From positions 30,216,770-30,280,769 of the forward strand of contig OZ020484.1 of the NCBI GenBank assembly GCA_963971405.1: DNA of 64,000 nucleotides, in the 5' to 3' direction. Shown piece after piece: positions 12,476 to 24,843 of this stretch; the stretch's first letter is position 1, and every line of letters begins with the position of its first letter. The DNA is from Psococerastis gibbosa (Eukaryota; Arthropoda; Insecta; Psocodea; Psocidae). The position numbers and the translations under genes are program-made. The notes under the pieces are model-generated. The model worked only from the letters and a program-made list of their open reading frames with translations, had not been told where the DNA came from and searched no databases.

Positions 12476-14602
12476 GGGCTGTCTATAAGTTTAAATAAGT
12501 ACTCTACATCTCTAGTTGCTGTTATATGATAGCGAACAATATTGGGGTAATGATAACTTCGTTGTTGACGCAAAACTCATCCCTTGTTGAGACGGTTTAG
12601 TTGTGGGATTCTTCGCTAGATGTCAGGAGCCTGCTGTAAAGGGGTGAATATAGAACCCCTGCCGGTTGGCCATTGATCCCCCATCTATCTCCATACGTCT
12701 ATATGCCTGGAACTTAGCCTATTACAGACAGGCTAGTGCATTAACATTTCTGATGACCTGATCATGACTTATGCGTTGAATAGGCTTGATTGCTTGGATC
12801 ACGCATACATTAGGTTTCTTGCATAAATTAAGTGGGCTATATAGCCAGTGCTTTTATCTCCAACCATATTTCTTTCCATGCTTATTGTATGGTCATGGTA
12901 TAGAATGCATGTTTAATTTTTGTCTGTTTTCCCTTATAAATTTGCACGATAAATTGTCGTCTAAATTTCAACCAATTTTGGACCTAATAGCTTTTAAATA
13001 GGCTAGTTAAAAAAATATTATTATTAAAAATACTTGGTGTATTTGAATAATTCAATTATTTTTAATTCTTTCACTATGTCTCTTGTTAGTTGTTGGTTTT
13101 TATTTCTTGTCGTGAAATTACAACAAAGTCCGCCTAGATATAACCGTACGGTGGACTTTTCCAGCATGCTGAGGCAAGACTTGAAAGCGGTCCCTTCTTC
13201 GAACAAGCCAAAAGTACCTACAGAAAATTATAAAATTCCAGCGGCCCTACTATGCCGTTTACAGATTAACATAACACCCGAAAGAGGATTAAAGTATTCT
13301 CAATAAATTGATTCACTTACTGTAAGAAAACCGACTGCACAATGCGTGGGAGATGCCAATCTATAAATTATTGTATTGAAAGATTAATGGTAGCATAATT
13401 TAATAATTCAATGAAACACATAATTATTTAAGCATTAAAATGCCCATGTTTTAATTTTTAAATAAATATATTTAATTAAGAATTATTAATAATGTATCTA
13501 AATCGACTAAATCTAAGGTTATAAAAATTATAAATATCGTAAACTCATTGTAGGAATGCTGGAGGTTCTTATAACTCCTTTTGACAATTTATATCTTTGT
13601 GAAGTGCAATATGATCTCACGCACGACTATAGTTTTGAGAATCTTTTCGTTTTCAGTCATCCAGTGCCAAAAATAATTGATTAATGAATTGATGAATTGA
13701 ATAATACGTTATTCTCCCCACCGCCTGTGCGTAGAAATCCCAATACCCTTGCAAGCTTATTGAAAAGTTTGGGCCCCTTACAATGGCGTATACATAAAAT
13801 ATTTTTGGGAGGGGCCGAGACAACTGAGACAAGATTGCTCCTTGCGAACAATACGGTAGTTGATTGAAGTAACTGATTTAGGTTTTCGGAACAATTCTGG
13901 TTGGTACATACAGAATAAAATGAAACCATTTAAAGAATTACAATAACACTTTCCATAATATTCATGTTTTTTTTTTAAAGATTTAAGTTGTCATTTTGCT
14001 GCCTTTTTAAATTTTTGGAGGGGGGTCATGACCCCCGTGCCCCCCCCCCCCTCTGTGTCCACCACTGGACAACGTTGCATTTTACCATTATACCATCTAT
14101 ATTAGATATATTAGACGTGGCAAATTGTCGCAGTAACCACCCCATAATTATTACTTATAAGACTTATTAGCTTTGTAATAAATAACTAAACAATAAGAAA
14201 TTAATCCTAACCTATGCATTACAACAACTCAAATGAGTAAATTTCGTCTAACATACCCCCTCTTCCCCCCCCCCCATTTATACATACGCCACTGTTTTAT
14301 AGGCTATAATTCTTGGGCAAATCCGGTGACACTGGTGACAACACTGTGTTTACCAACTTTTCTGTAAGAAATACAGGAATTGGTAAAAAATTAACATTTG
14401 TCACGGAAGTAATTGGAACTAAGAAGGCCTTCTTTTCATTTTTGTTGCAGACTTGTCGACGATCTGAATAGCACCTCTCATTCTCTTTACGACCCTTCGT
14501 GTAACTGTGTAAGTTGGCAAGTACAGGAAAATTCCATTTCAATCAATGGGGATGGGACCCCGATCGAATAATCAAATCTTCGGACAATTGGGGTGGTAAA
14601 AT

Positions 14603-14757
14603 CAGTGACGGATACAGGGGGGTTAACTGCCCCCCCCCATTTTTTTTACATAAGTCTGTTGCAAGTAAATTTATTACGTTGTAATTTAATTGTTATTAAA
14701 GTTAATTCTGTACTGAGCCACCACTCCCCCCCCCCCAATGGTCTGGATCCGTCCCTG
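14603..14757. mobile_element. hAT-like MITE, 155 bp, poly-C
   Basis: Inverted ends CAGTGACGGATACAG / CAGGGACGGATCCAG with C tracts just inside each end. The flanking 8-mers match at only 4 of 8 positions, so the duplication is decayed or the ends are off by a few bases. Confidence 0.6.
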
Positions 14758-15087
14758 GCTGTAAGTACCATCAAAGAGAAGAGGTTATATGACCGGTACG
14801 GGGTATGATTTTAACAAACACTTTTTCATTAATTTAATGAGTAGTGTACTCTTAGCGTACTCAAAAAAGATAACCCAAGATTTTTCTGAAAATCTCGGTC
14901 AAACTGTCAAAGTAAGCTGTTTGACTGTCTTCCACTTCCAAGCACTAAGCAGCCAAGTCGCGCGTTCACTATAAATATTTTGTCTGAAAGCGAAAATTAG
15001 AAAAAATCTGAAATTCTCAGTCGGATAATTGGAGTTCTATTATACTGTACTGCCAAAAATACAGAAGCCTCCAGAACTTTTGCTTAA

Positions 15088-15225
15088 GCGGGTATTCGAC
15101 TTTTCAATATTCCGTCATTTGTGGATCAATAATTGATGAGATGTTTGTTTTTATATAGAGTAAAAACAAATCTCATCAATTATTGAAGCACAAATGACGG
15201 ATTATTGACAAGTGGAATAGCCGCC
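15088..15225. mobile_element. Fold-back MITE, 138 bp (group A)
   Basis: Arms of about 60 bp pair almost completely (TCCGTCATTTGTG, CAATAATTGATGAGAT and more) around a small AT loop. The tips GCGGGTATTCGAC / GGCGGCTATTCCAC resemble other group A tips. TTAA lies on the left and TTA on the right. Confidence 0.75.
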
Positions 15226-15879
15226 TTATTGCCGTATTGCATTCTCGACAAGCCTATATAGGCGAATGGTATAGCCAACGCGAGAGTTTACTATTGGACA
15301 GACTTTAGACTTAGGACTTGTAATAACCTGGTTGGTATAAAAATCGAAATTTAATTCTCTGGGTATAATGTCATGGTTGCATAATCTGAAATCTGCAGTC
15401 CTTCAGTAATAACTAGTGGCCTACTACTATTAATTACATGTTCAAAAGTTGCAGAACTTGAAGACACTAAATAACATATTATACTAAGTTGCCTTCTACC
15501 TTACAAGTACAGTATGTAATAACTTTTAATAACCAATAGGTATTAGCAAAATGCTTGGCCAATGTTATTGATTAAGAGTGTCTACAATCGTATCTATGAA
15601 ATCGTGAAAAAAATATTTCGCATGAAAGCCCTTGCTGTTGGATAGGGTAAAATTTTGTGGAGACAAATTTGTGTAACTTTATCTTTAGCTGGTGAAGAAA
15701 GTAATTCTTCAGCAGCATTTAAATACTTGCTATCCATTGTTCGGGATAGGGGTGTTGCGAATCCATGACCCCAACCCCCGAATCCTTAGTGCTATGTGGC
15801 ACATGAAAAAAAATGCTCGAATAATCTGGCAATAGCTTATTTGTAAACACACAAGCACGGGGAATAACGCACTCGGAAA

Positions 15880-16665
15880 TGTAGCTGGGGACGGATCGGA
15901 AGGGATGAAAAGGGCGAAGTAGCGCTGCGTTCGTGATCCAAGCCGGAATGGAGAAATAATGGTGGCCTGGAGACAGCAAGCTCCGCCCACCGGAGCACCG
16001 CCAGTGGGGCTTACTGGGCGGGGCTTGGACTGCGCGTAGGCACGAAATTACATGTCCACCGCGCAGCTCCGCGCAGCCCAAACCAACCGACCTCCCCGTG
16101 ATTGACAGTTTGCACTTGACTGCGATCCGCGCAGGGTCCGGTCTGTCGTTCGCCAACCGGAGTTTTTCTGTCAACAAAACGCGCAGTAGCAGTTATTTTT
16201 TCCCCGAAGAGATAAAAAAAAAAATCACTTTTGTATATCATGGTTGTGGGGGTTTGACATGTGTGTTGTGAGTTGCCTAACGTATTTTTGATCAAGAGTG
16301 TTGTCGGTTTCCGTCAACTTTTTGGATTTCTTTCGCCGGTTCACCGCGTTGGCGCGCTCTCGGTTTCGGTTTGCCCGTGGCAAGTGTACGCGATGATTTT
16401 TAGTGCGGGAGTGGCCAGGTGACATCTACTAGAGAGTCACCGCCGGTAATTAATATACACAGTTAAGTGCGCGCGGGTTTGAGTGTTGTTGTTTTTTGGA
16501 TATACAATTAGCCCCCCCGGAGGTCATGCTGTCATAGTCACTCCTGCATCGCAGCCCCCCCTATAAGCGGTCTGCCCTTGACACTGTTCGTTTGCCCCCC
16601 GTGATTTTCGAAAATTCTTTACAGTGGCTCAAACCGCGGAATTGTCGGCGGTAGCTAGGGCGTTT
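15880..16665 (+). promoter_or_regulatory. Presumed hth promoter and 5' UTR (GC/CpG-rich)
   Basis: This is the only long GC- and CpG-rich stretch near the gene. It contains a reverse GC box (CCGCCC, 15983), a GC box GGGCGGGGC (16016-16024), repeated CGCGCAG motifs, and TGATTGACAG at 16099-16108. No TATA box is evident. TTCTTTACAG just before 16625 could be a splice acceptor, in which case part of the 5' UTR would be on an upstream exon. The transcription start cannot be fixed from sequence. A 152-codon minus-strand open frame here most likely reflects low stop density in GC-rich DNA. Confidence 0.55.
16099..16108 (+). promoter_or_regulatory. Composite PBC-MEIS site TGATTGACAG
   Basis: A perfect match to the well-known composite site bound by Exd/Pbx (TGAT) together with Hth/Meis (TGACAG). 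It lies 558 bp upstream of the hth start codon in the GC-rich promoter region. This suggests auto- or cross-regulation, which is inferred and not shown. Confidence 0.6.
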
Positions 16666-16680
16666 ATGGCGCAACCCAGG
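16666..16680 (+). CDS. hth: homothorax coding exon 1 (MAQPR)
   Basis: ATG GCG CAA CCC AGG followed directly by GTGAGT encodes MAQPR and ends in phase 0. Exon 2 opens with YDDG, so the join reads MAQPR-YDDG, as in insect Homothorax. Vertebrate Meis genes likewise have a tiny first coding exon ending after MAQR (known of the family). The 5-codon exon is too short for ORF finders and is identified by protein match, donor and phase. Upstream is the GC-rich putative 5' UTR. The product is a TALE-class homeodomain cofactor that binds Extradenticle through its MEIS domain, promotes Exd nuclear localisation, and acts in the nucleus with Hox proteins in proximal limb, antennal and eye patterning. Confidence 0.9.
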
Positions 16681-16802
16681 GTGAGTGGCCATGTGGCCGT
16701 GTTGTGGATGTGTCGCTATAGATCATGGTAATGCTGCCGCTATCACCATCCATCAAGTCACACCCCTGCCCCCCTGCCTGGCTCAGTTGCCCATCGACCG
16801 CC

Positions 16803-17300
16803 CTTCACGCTTCTCTTTTGCAATAGGCCCTATACCAAATTTACCGACGAATACCGATTTTAAAAATATAATAATCTACATTTTTTGAAAAAATGTATAT
16901 CAACCAGTTGACAACTTAGTGCCCATAAACCATCCTTCGCTGCTCTTTTGCAATAGTCTATACCTATTTACCGACAGGTACCGATTTAAAAAAATATAAT
17001 AATCAGATTTTTTTCAAATATTTTTTAGTCGTTTTAGACTTAGTTCCTGATTTTGTCCCTGTCATCAGCCTTTCGCTTCTCTTCTGCAATAGGCTCAAAC
17101 GATTTACCGGCGAATATCGATTTAAAAAATATATAATAATCTAATTGTTTTTCAAAACCTAGTCATTTATACTTAGTTTGTGATTTAGTGCCCATAGTGC
17201 ACATTATGCCTTTCACTTCTCTTTTGCAATATCGAGTTACCAACAAATACCAATTTAAAAAAAAAAAGTCTCAAAGTTGACGATTTTGATTTTGTACCCA
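16803..17300. repeat. Degenerate tandem repeat, four units of about 130-140 bp
   Basis: The phrase CTCTTTTGCAATA (or one-base variants) recurs at 16813, 16943, 17079 and 17219, spaced 130, 136 and 140 bp. Each is followed by a TTTACCGACGAATACCGATTT-like phrase and then an AATATAATAATC-like phrase. A weaker fifth unit may lie near 17530. The array starts about 120 bp inside intron 1. Confidence 0.8.
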
Positions 17301-18946
17301 ATTGCCGTTCTGTCGTTGTCTGCTATTAAGCAAGGAATGCCCATTTTTAACATGTGATCCTTTTATTCAAAAATTATTTAGTCCTCCAAAATTTACTGAG
17401 ATTATGTGATTCATCGATTAGCCAAAGAAGACTAATTTTAAAAAAAGGGGCACTTTTTTTCTTTCAAAAATTGTTAATCATAGCAGGTCTACTGGGAGAT
17501 GTAGCGCTGGTTCCCCGCCTGACACACCCTTTGCGCTTCTTATCTTTGACAATTTAGGTTTCGCTGATAGATTAACCCACCAATAAGGAATATACTACCG
17601 TATTTAAAAATTTCAAAAATATTATTTGTTCAAACCAACAAGATTCAGGGCGGTTAAAGGGGACTTTTTAAGTTTCGGGCCCGGTTCTGTTTATCCTGTT
17701 TCCTTAGTCTACCTTATTTTCATACGTCTTGTACACTTTTCTTACCCAATGCCTATATGTTTCAAATTATAATACAATCTAAACATTAGCCATAAATGAG
17801 CAAATTTCAGATGTTCACTGAAAGTTCTAAACCCTCAAGGGTTTTGAGTTGTGGGGGCCCAGCATCTTCCGAAATAAAATAAAACCCAATGCTTTCCTCA
17901 TACTGACCTATAAATAGGAAGGCAACCATGACCCTTAAATAAATATCCTATATAAATTCCTATATTATTAAATACATACAGTATACTAGCAGTATTAGCT
18001 GTGGTTAGGTCAAGTTTTTCAGTTTTGTTTTTTTAATAATTTAATTTTACCGTTTACCTTCTCTAGGTATTTTTGGCTATGCCCATAGTAGTCTACAGTA
18101 CATCTCATTAATTTTATAAAAAAATAATAATTTATTATAATATGTTATATAACATATTATTGATTTATTATTTAATATCTTAATCGGGTCAGTGAGTCCT
18201 AAATGCAGCTATAATAAAATTAGGCCGAAAGCCTGCCCGTTGCAACATTGCCGGCTGCAAGAATTTAAACTTACATAGTACATATAAGTACTTTACAAAT
18301 GTATTGGGTGTTGCCAACATCTCGCACCTATGGCTAGGCCATTTCCTTGAACATCCGTGGGACCGTGGCTGATATTACGCCTACGCCTCTTAAATATAAA
18401 TATACTGTATATAAATATTCCAGGCATTTTTCGTTAAAATTTTAAAAGATTCAGAAGAGGATCTTTATTGAAAATATGACTCAGTCCATTCTTGTTGAGC
18501 GAAATCACTATTGAGCTAGTAGCCTTTCAAAAAAATTTAAATGACAACGAAAACCAGTAAAATTGTCTATGAACAGATCAAACTTTACAATTTCAATTTC
18601 TGTAAAAAAACCCATAACTTTTACCCTATAGGCCTTTATTAGATGAGATAATAATTTTTAGGCTATAGACAGGCTATAAATGTTTGGTGTAAACTTACAG
18701 TATAAGTTAATTCATCAGTTAATTTTTTTTATGCCTACCTTAATTTTTTTGAAACGACTCCAAAATATTATCCTCTAACCTAATCTATCAATAGGTACAT
18801 AAAGCCTACATACAATAAGGGTATAATTTTAATATTCTTCATTATTTCCATACAGGACATTATAAATAAATGACCTGTGAAATACTATCTAGCTTTACTC
18901 TGCAATACAGTAAATATGTGTTATAATACATTGTAGTATTATATGG

Positions 18947-19005
18947 TACATATAACACTGACATTAAATTAACTTTGGTTGAAGAGGTAACCTCCTCGTT
19001 AATTA
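18947..19005 (-). repeat. SINE family 1 body fragment
   Basis: AACACTGACATTAAATTAAC and GGTTGAAGAGGTAACCTCC match the bodies at 10188 and 10500. No tRNA-like head is present. Confidence 0.6.
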
Positions 19006-19380
19006 ACATAAGCTATATATCATAATATGTTACTTTATTTGCTACATACACAATAAACTACCTAAATAAAATGAATTGAAATGAAATAAACGAGAAAATA
19101 ACGTTATATAAACGGTACCATTCTCCCGTCGGGTCACCCGGTTTTCATACGGCCTCACCTATGGCCAACTCTTAGGTACCGTCGGTCCGAATTCATTTAT
19201 TTTTACTTGCTTTATTCTAAATGTTAACCATAATACCCATTTACTCTACGTTTATTAAGTTATTAATAATTTAATAGAATGGTCTATTACTACACAAATT
19301 CATTTGGTTTAACATAACCTACCTAAGTTTGCATATTAAGTACTCGGTCGGATGGTCGCCCCCTACTCCTAATGATCTTG

Positions 19381-19515
19381 CTATTTTCTGGATGGCTTCG
19401 GAGGGCATGTAAAGCAGGCGGTTCCGTGCTTTCCTAGTTGAGTGTAAGAGAGGGCTAACTCCGCAAGGTTGGCTTAGTAATAGAACAATAAAAGTCAATA
19501 TTTATTTATTTATGT
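19381..19515 (+). repeat. SINE family 2, 3' part
   Basis: Contains GCTTCGGAGGGCATGTAAAG, TTCCTAGTTGAGTGTAAGAG, AACTCCGCAAGGTTGGCTTA and ends in an (ATTT)n tail. It is the + strand counterpart of the copy at 34160-34382. The tRNA-like head is missing, as expected of a 5'-truncated copy. Confidence 0.7.
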
Positions 19516-22500
19516 AGGTACGTCTCTCTCCATTTCATAGATTACAAAATAAAGGAAATATCTCCCATTTTTGTGACTGATGGATGGTGGTATTGGACTT
19601 CAGATATGGTAAAAAGGTTGCTAATTCTACAAAAATTGTTTGCAATCAAAAACTGAAAGACAAAAAATTAGTGGGAATTTGCTTAGATATATACTGTATA
19701 TGCTTGCATGAATACACATTTTACAGTATACTAAGGTACAGTATATAGTCAGCCTGCACCATGCCCGTATCTGGCGGTTTCAATATCATAAGCTGATGCA
19801 TTCTGATATTGAACAAACGTTAGGCTTCCTTCTTCTTATTATTTTATTACTATAGTATCTTATAACGAAAAGGTGTCTTGAATAATATGATATCGTTAAG
19901 CGGGTTAGGAACACATACAGTATGTAAGTACGATAAATTAAAAAATAATAAATAATACCAGCTAGGAAATTGTAATGAGTCACCAATCTATATTAAGACT
20001 CAAACGCCTCGTGCCTTGTTATGCGTTTTGTTTTTGTATAATATTTGCATTACATATATACATTACATAAATTACATTAGTAGCTTCATGTTTCGTAGCC
20101 ATCCGCCTTAGTAGTGGTTAGGCTTCGCATTTATCATAATATTCTATAAACAATACTGGGCAATTTATTTTTTTACAAAAAAAAAAAAAAAATAATGATG
20201 AGGATCATACTTGGTGTTGCGCAGCTCACCAATCAGGATAGAGTAATTCACACATTTTGTTAAAGATTTATCAATCTTAATGATCCAATGAAATTCATTC
20301 AAACTAAGTTGAATGATCTGAAGAAAACCTTAATATTGAAGTTATATTGTAGTGTTTTAAATTATCGTAAGTTTAATATAATTCCGCCTTAGTCCTGTTT
20401 GTAGAAAATTTAACTATGAATTGGAAGGCTGTGGTTTGACTCACTGTTGAGACTCCACATAAACGAAAAATGTTTGGCCGGGCTTGGATCCACTCAAAAT
20501 TATTGGGTTATATTCCATTGTCAGGAGGGGAAAACACCGCTGCCAGGCGTGTTGCTGACCGCGGCACCCCAAATAACGCAGCGGGTTAGACAGATTCTCT
20601 ACCAATCCCCACCCCCTAAACTCTCAATGGGCTGTCGACTGTCGTGCCGCGGCATTTTTTTTAACTGCTTTTTTAGTGATATAAATATTTTATGACGCCA
20701 ATAACATTATTTACGTGCAAATTGGCCAATGTCTCGCAGGATTAAAACGCTCAATTAGATGCCAATTTAGTACGCGTTATGCGTAAGATCCTCTAAAGTA
20801 GACATAGGTGTGAAGTGCCATAAACGAGTAATAACCCGCTAAATGGCTGGAGCCTAAATACCTGATAGCGCTTATAAAAGCTGCACTAGTAATCAGACTA
20901 ATTGAATTCAATAGACTTAATGCAAAGCATGAGCAATAAATATTTGATTTAAAAAAATTTAAGGGCCAGTCTGACGGTTCTAATCAGGTAACCGGCTTCG
21001 TCTGCTGCCCATTCTTTTAATAAATATTTTCTGAGGTTTACAGCTTTCAATTCTAATTAATTTCCACACTTAAATACGTGCCTCTGATTATTTTACTATT
21101 TCCTTGATTTTTTTTTCATTTGTGATATATACAATAATTTTAGGAGACTTCTCAGCTCTTGTCAAACTTCCCTATAATGTGACCATTTTTAATAATTGTT
21201 CTAAAGCTGGTCACCTGTTTTCAGGGCCACTACGACCATTCCATCCTTGAAAATACGTAAAATGCTCTTGAGTAGGGAACGTCCTTGATGCCGATCCTGG
21301 ATTTACCTTTATAAAGACCTTTTGAAGGGGCAGATCTAGAATGTTCACCAGGGGAAAATTGAAAATATATGCGAAATAGTATTTTTTACTTACCGTTTAC
21401 CGTTAGAATTGGCCACCCCTGGATCACCACAAAATAGCTTGTTTCTATTTTATATTTAAGTTAATACTTAAGTTATAAAGATGTGGTCCATTCAGAACAG
21501 GACTGTGTCATATATACCACGTTATAAGGTGTTTTTCATTTTTGCACTAATATTTCCATGAGTTCGATAATTCGTTAAATTTCTGTCGCCTCTCAGTTTC
21601 ACGGTAAAATTCCTGCACTAAAACTAAACAATTCCTCGTTGTACTATACTATGCATGAAATAGGTTTTTACTAATTGAACAGACTATATGGTCGTAACTT
21701 AAGTATTAAATTAAATAAAAAAATATAAACCAACGTATTTTTGGGTGATCCAGGACAAGGACGGATATAGGGGGGGGGGGTGGGGGGGGCACGGGGGGGG
21801 GGGGAGCTGTCCCCCCCCCAAATTTGGTAAATTGATTGTAAATTGATTTATTACGCTCTGATTTAATCGATCCTACATATGTTTTAAGCATTTTGAACTT
21901 AAACTTGGCATGTTGTTTCGTGTTTAACTGTATATCTCCTGTATATAGTTGCGATTTCTTTGTTTTAAAGAGCTTTGGGGAAGGTGATTATGAAATAATG
22001 TATAGTTTTCGAGAAAAAATTACAATATCTGTGTTGCCTGCCACATGGCTTGTTTCGTGCCTGCACCTGAATTAAAATTTAAATGCCTCGTGCAGCTGGC
22101 AAATGAGGATATCAGCGGCTGCCTATAAATCCTAGAAGAAGGCAATTTTTCATCATGCTATAGACGCTCAACTGGCTCCCTATAGCAAAGCCATAGCCGA
22201 GCACTATACCTAAAATTTCTTTAAAATTTCCTATACAGAAGAAAGAGTAGCGGAGCCGGTAGTGGGGCACAGTACGTGGTTAAATAAATGCTTCAAATCT
22301 TCCTTTTTCGCACATGTATTTTCAAAATTTTCCCACTGGGTAAAACACTGTCCCCTCCCAAAAGAAAGTTTTCATACAGTTTTTAGTAAACTACCTGTAC
22401 ATCAGCTTTGTTATTAGTAATTTCGCTATAGAGTGAACGGAACTACAGTAGCCTACTTGAATGTTATTGAATTAAGCAAAACGAGCTAAGTCCGCAGATG

Positions 22501-23044
22501 AAATTAAGTTTTTGGCGCCAATAGATTCGTCTGGTTGAATTAATTATCAGAAGCTAATTCTGGCATAGTCCAGCGTAAAACTAGTTCAAACAGTATCGGA
22601 TTTTGATGTGCAGATTTCCCGTGTAGTACCCCCCCTCTGAAGATTATCCTGGGTCCACTCTTGCGTTGCATTCCCCAGCTTTCTCCTTAAGGGAGAGATT
22701 TCAAAATGTTTTGTGAACAAGTCACGATCGCGTCTTTTTGACAAAATTAATATTAACTCTTCGTTCTGCAGCCGTTATGAAAAATTCATAAAATACAGAG
22801 GCTTTCTCAAAACGCAGTTTACTCACATGAATAAATTATTTTTAAGGTATTTTAAAATAAGTATTTAACGCTGTTTTTCTAGAATAATAATAATAAAAAT
22901 TTAGGTTAAAATTATTCCGAAAAACTTGTATTTTTCTTTTTTCACGTGACAATTTTTGTAACTTTGCGGCTGCAATGTTATTAATTAATTTCGTCTAAAA
23001 CACGCAGTGGTCTTTGTATTCAAAATATTTTTAAATCTCAGCGT

Positions 23045-23296
23045 CAGTAGCAGACTGGGACTGGAAATCGGCCCTGGCATTTTCGGATACAGCGGCCCCT
23101 TCCTCAGGTCAAAAAGGCGGACGCGCGCTTACATTTGAAATTCAAAATGGTGTTGTAACGCTTGTTATTAACACAAATATTATTTTATTTTGAAATATGT
23201 TACGATTTTTTTTCCTTTGGGCCCCAAACAACTATTTTTGGTCCGGCCCACCAGGCAAATGCAGGTCTGCCCGCCGGTCCAATCCGCCACTGCTTG
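23045..23296. mobile_element. hAT-type MITE 93 bp upstream of hth exon 2
   Basis: Left end CAGTAGCAGACTGGGAC and, read on the other strand, right end CAGTGGCGGATTGGAC preceded by four extra bases. CTCAGCGT is present at both 23037-23044 and 23297-23304, an 8-bp duplication. Sub-terminal GGCCCC-type motifs face each other. The right duplication ends 92 bp before the exon 2 acceptor junction. Confidence 0.78.
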
Positions 23297-23396
23297 CTCA
23301 GCGTTAACGGCAGTCGGCAGCCTGCTTCTCTCTTCTTAGTTCTTGTGGATATCCCTGTTTTATCCTACTAACATATGTCTTCGGGTGTGTTTTCAG

Positions 23397-23626
23397 TATG
23401 ACGACGGCATACATCCCTCGTACATGGAGGCTGCGAGCGGCGGGATGTACGACCCGCACGTGGGGCACCGCCCCCTCCAAATGGCACACCACTCGCCCCA
23501 TATGAACCATGCCGCTGCCATGCACGCTGGGTACCATGGCAACCACGTTGCGTCTGCCGTCAGCAATCATGTCATGTCCGCTGCTGTTCCCGATGTACAT
23601 AAACGAGACAAGGATGCCATTTATGG
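23397..23626 (+). CDS. hth: homothorax coding exon 2 (His-rich N-terminus)
   Basis: The exon follows TTTTCAG and ends before GTGAGT, giving 76 codons plus two bases (phase 2). It starts YDDGIHPSYMEAASGGMYDP and contains HVGHRPLQMAHHSPHMNHAA and ends VHKRDKDAIYG. It is rich in His, Ala and Met, as in the low-complexity N-terminus of arthropod Homothorax. The KRDKDAIYG end is nearly invariant across Hth and Meis and immediately precedes the MEIS domain. The split glycine codon (GG|G) is completed by exon 3. Upstream of the acceptor the open frame runs on into intron sequence, so the YDDG match and the AG fix the boundary. No stop or frameshift is present. Confidence 0.96.
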
Positions 23627-24572
23627 GTGAGTCCAATTCCATGCATTCATATATCTCTGAACCACGGTCCAATGATATAGGCAACAAGAAGCCAAAATCA
23701 AACATTCTATGTTACAGCAGAAAAATTACGGTAAGTTGACTGAGGCATAATGTACAAGTGCTATGCTATCAACAGTCATCTTACAAACGATAGATACGCA
23801 AGCTAGCATCAAGTGTATCATTAGTATAAGATGACTGATTTTTCTGTTGTGACGTATGGCTCGATTCAGTGTAGTTTTACTACAGGGATATGCATATGAG
23901 TAAAATAAAGTCCAATAATTTTAAAACCGTTCTTATAATAATTAATGAGCTGACAAATATAAAGATAAACCAAACACCACTTCAAACGGAAAATTAATCA
24001 GAAATTGAATAGTTTACTAGAATAAGGGTTTAAATTCGCATGTCTCGAGCAAAACTGCAAAGGGTGCATGTGTTCGCTAAGACCTGTTATTACCATAAAA
24101 ACAGTTATTAACCGACTATGAGCTTTTAATGTAAAGTTTTGACGAGCTTTCTGACCTACATTTGTATTTTCTCATCAGTATATAGGTATAAGCGAAGATA
24201 AAGTTTAAATCAACAGTGACTACAGGAATACAGTATCCAACATTATCAAATATGAATGAAATTTCCTATTGAGCAAAGCAACCAACATCGATCGTAAATT
24301 CTCAATACGAACTATTAAATGTACCTGTTGTGAGGTAGGTAGTGTCTTTCGAAATTAGGTTCTTTAAAATTTGAAATAACTAAAGTAACTAAGTAACTGA
24401 ATTTTGAAAATCTATTAGTTCAACCGATATTATATGTCAAATATTAATTTACTTTTGAAAATAGTCATCACACAGTATAATTCAAACTTGATCTTAAGGT
24501 TTACTACAAAATTATAATATTATTGAACCCTATTGCTGGCATGTTGAAATTAGCCTTATCAACGCTCTTTCA

Positions 24573-24843
24573 CATGGGCGTAGCTAGAGAGGTGCAAAGG
24601 GGAAGGGGCGTGTTGTAATGATATAACGAGCTAAAACTAAATAGCATTTGGTATTCTTTACACAATAAAAAAAAGTGCGGGGAATTTGAACTAGATATAG
24701 AAATAAGATCATAATGTTTATTTAAAAAAAAAAATTCAAATAAACCCGCGAAAACCAATCGATTTAATCGAACTTTTGCAACCCCCCCCCCCCCCCCCTG
24801 TCCCGCCCCTCCCGCCGTAGATCCAATCCTAGCTACGCGCATA
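24573..24843. mobile_element. hAT-type MITE, 271 bp, poly-C
   Basis: Ends CATGGGCGTAGCTAG / TATGCGCGTAGCTAG. The 8-bp flanks CTCTTTCA (24565-24572) and CTCCTTCA (24844-24851) differ by one transition. A C tract lies near the right end. Confidence 0.82.

Larger units (their letters stand above)
1..15700. other. 5' flank of hth, no gene recognised
   Basis: No coding exon is recognised in this stretch. It is AT-rich and contains mobile-element remnants (listed separately) plus poly-C/poly-G tracts, for example near 310, 5000, 7050, 7140 and 14040. The tracts near 7050-7180 and 14040 look like decayed relatives of the poly-C hAT elements, but I could not find both ends. Stretches such as 2520-4350, 7250-9430 and 12500-14600 show nothing else I can name. 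Confidence 0.6.
16681..23396 (+). other. hth intron 1 (6,716 bp, phase 0)
   Basis: Donor GTGAGT, acceptor GTGTGTTTTCAG. It holds a degenerate tandem repeat (16803-17300), SINE pieces (18947, 19381) and a hAT-type element close to the acceptor (23045-23296). A one-ended poly-G element lies near 21755-21815. The remainder is AT-rich and I see no exon or RNA gene in it. Confidence 0.85.

Noticed and set aside
13782..14294. A poly-C hAT element with ends AATGGCGTATACAT / CAGTGGCGTATGTAT
   Set aside because: The tips resemble each other but the flanking 8-mers do not match and a second poly-C segment (14028-14070) lies inside. The two ends may belong to different insertions.
15719..16177. A 152-codon minus-strand open frame
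   Set aside because: It lies antisense in the GC-rich hth promoter region, where stops are rare, and shows no domain. A second frame is open over part of it.
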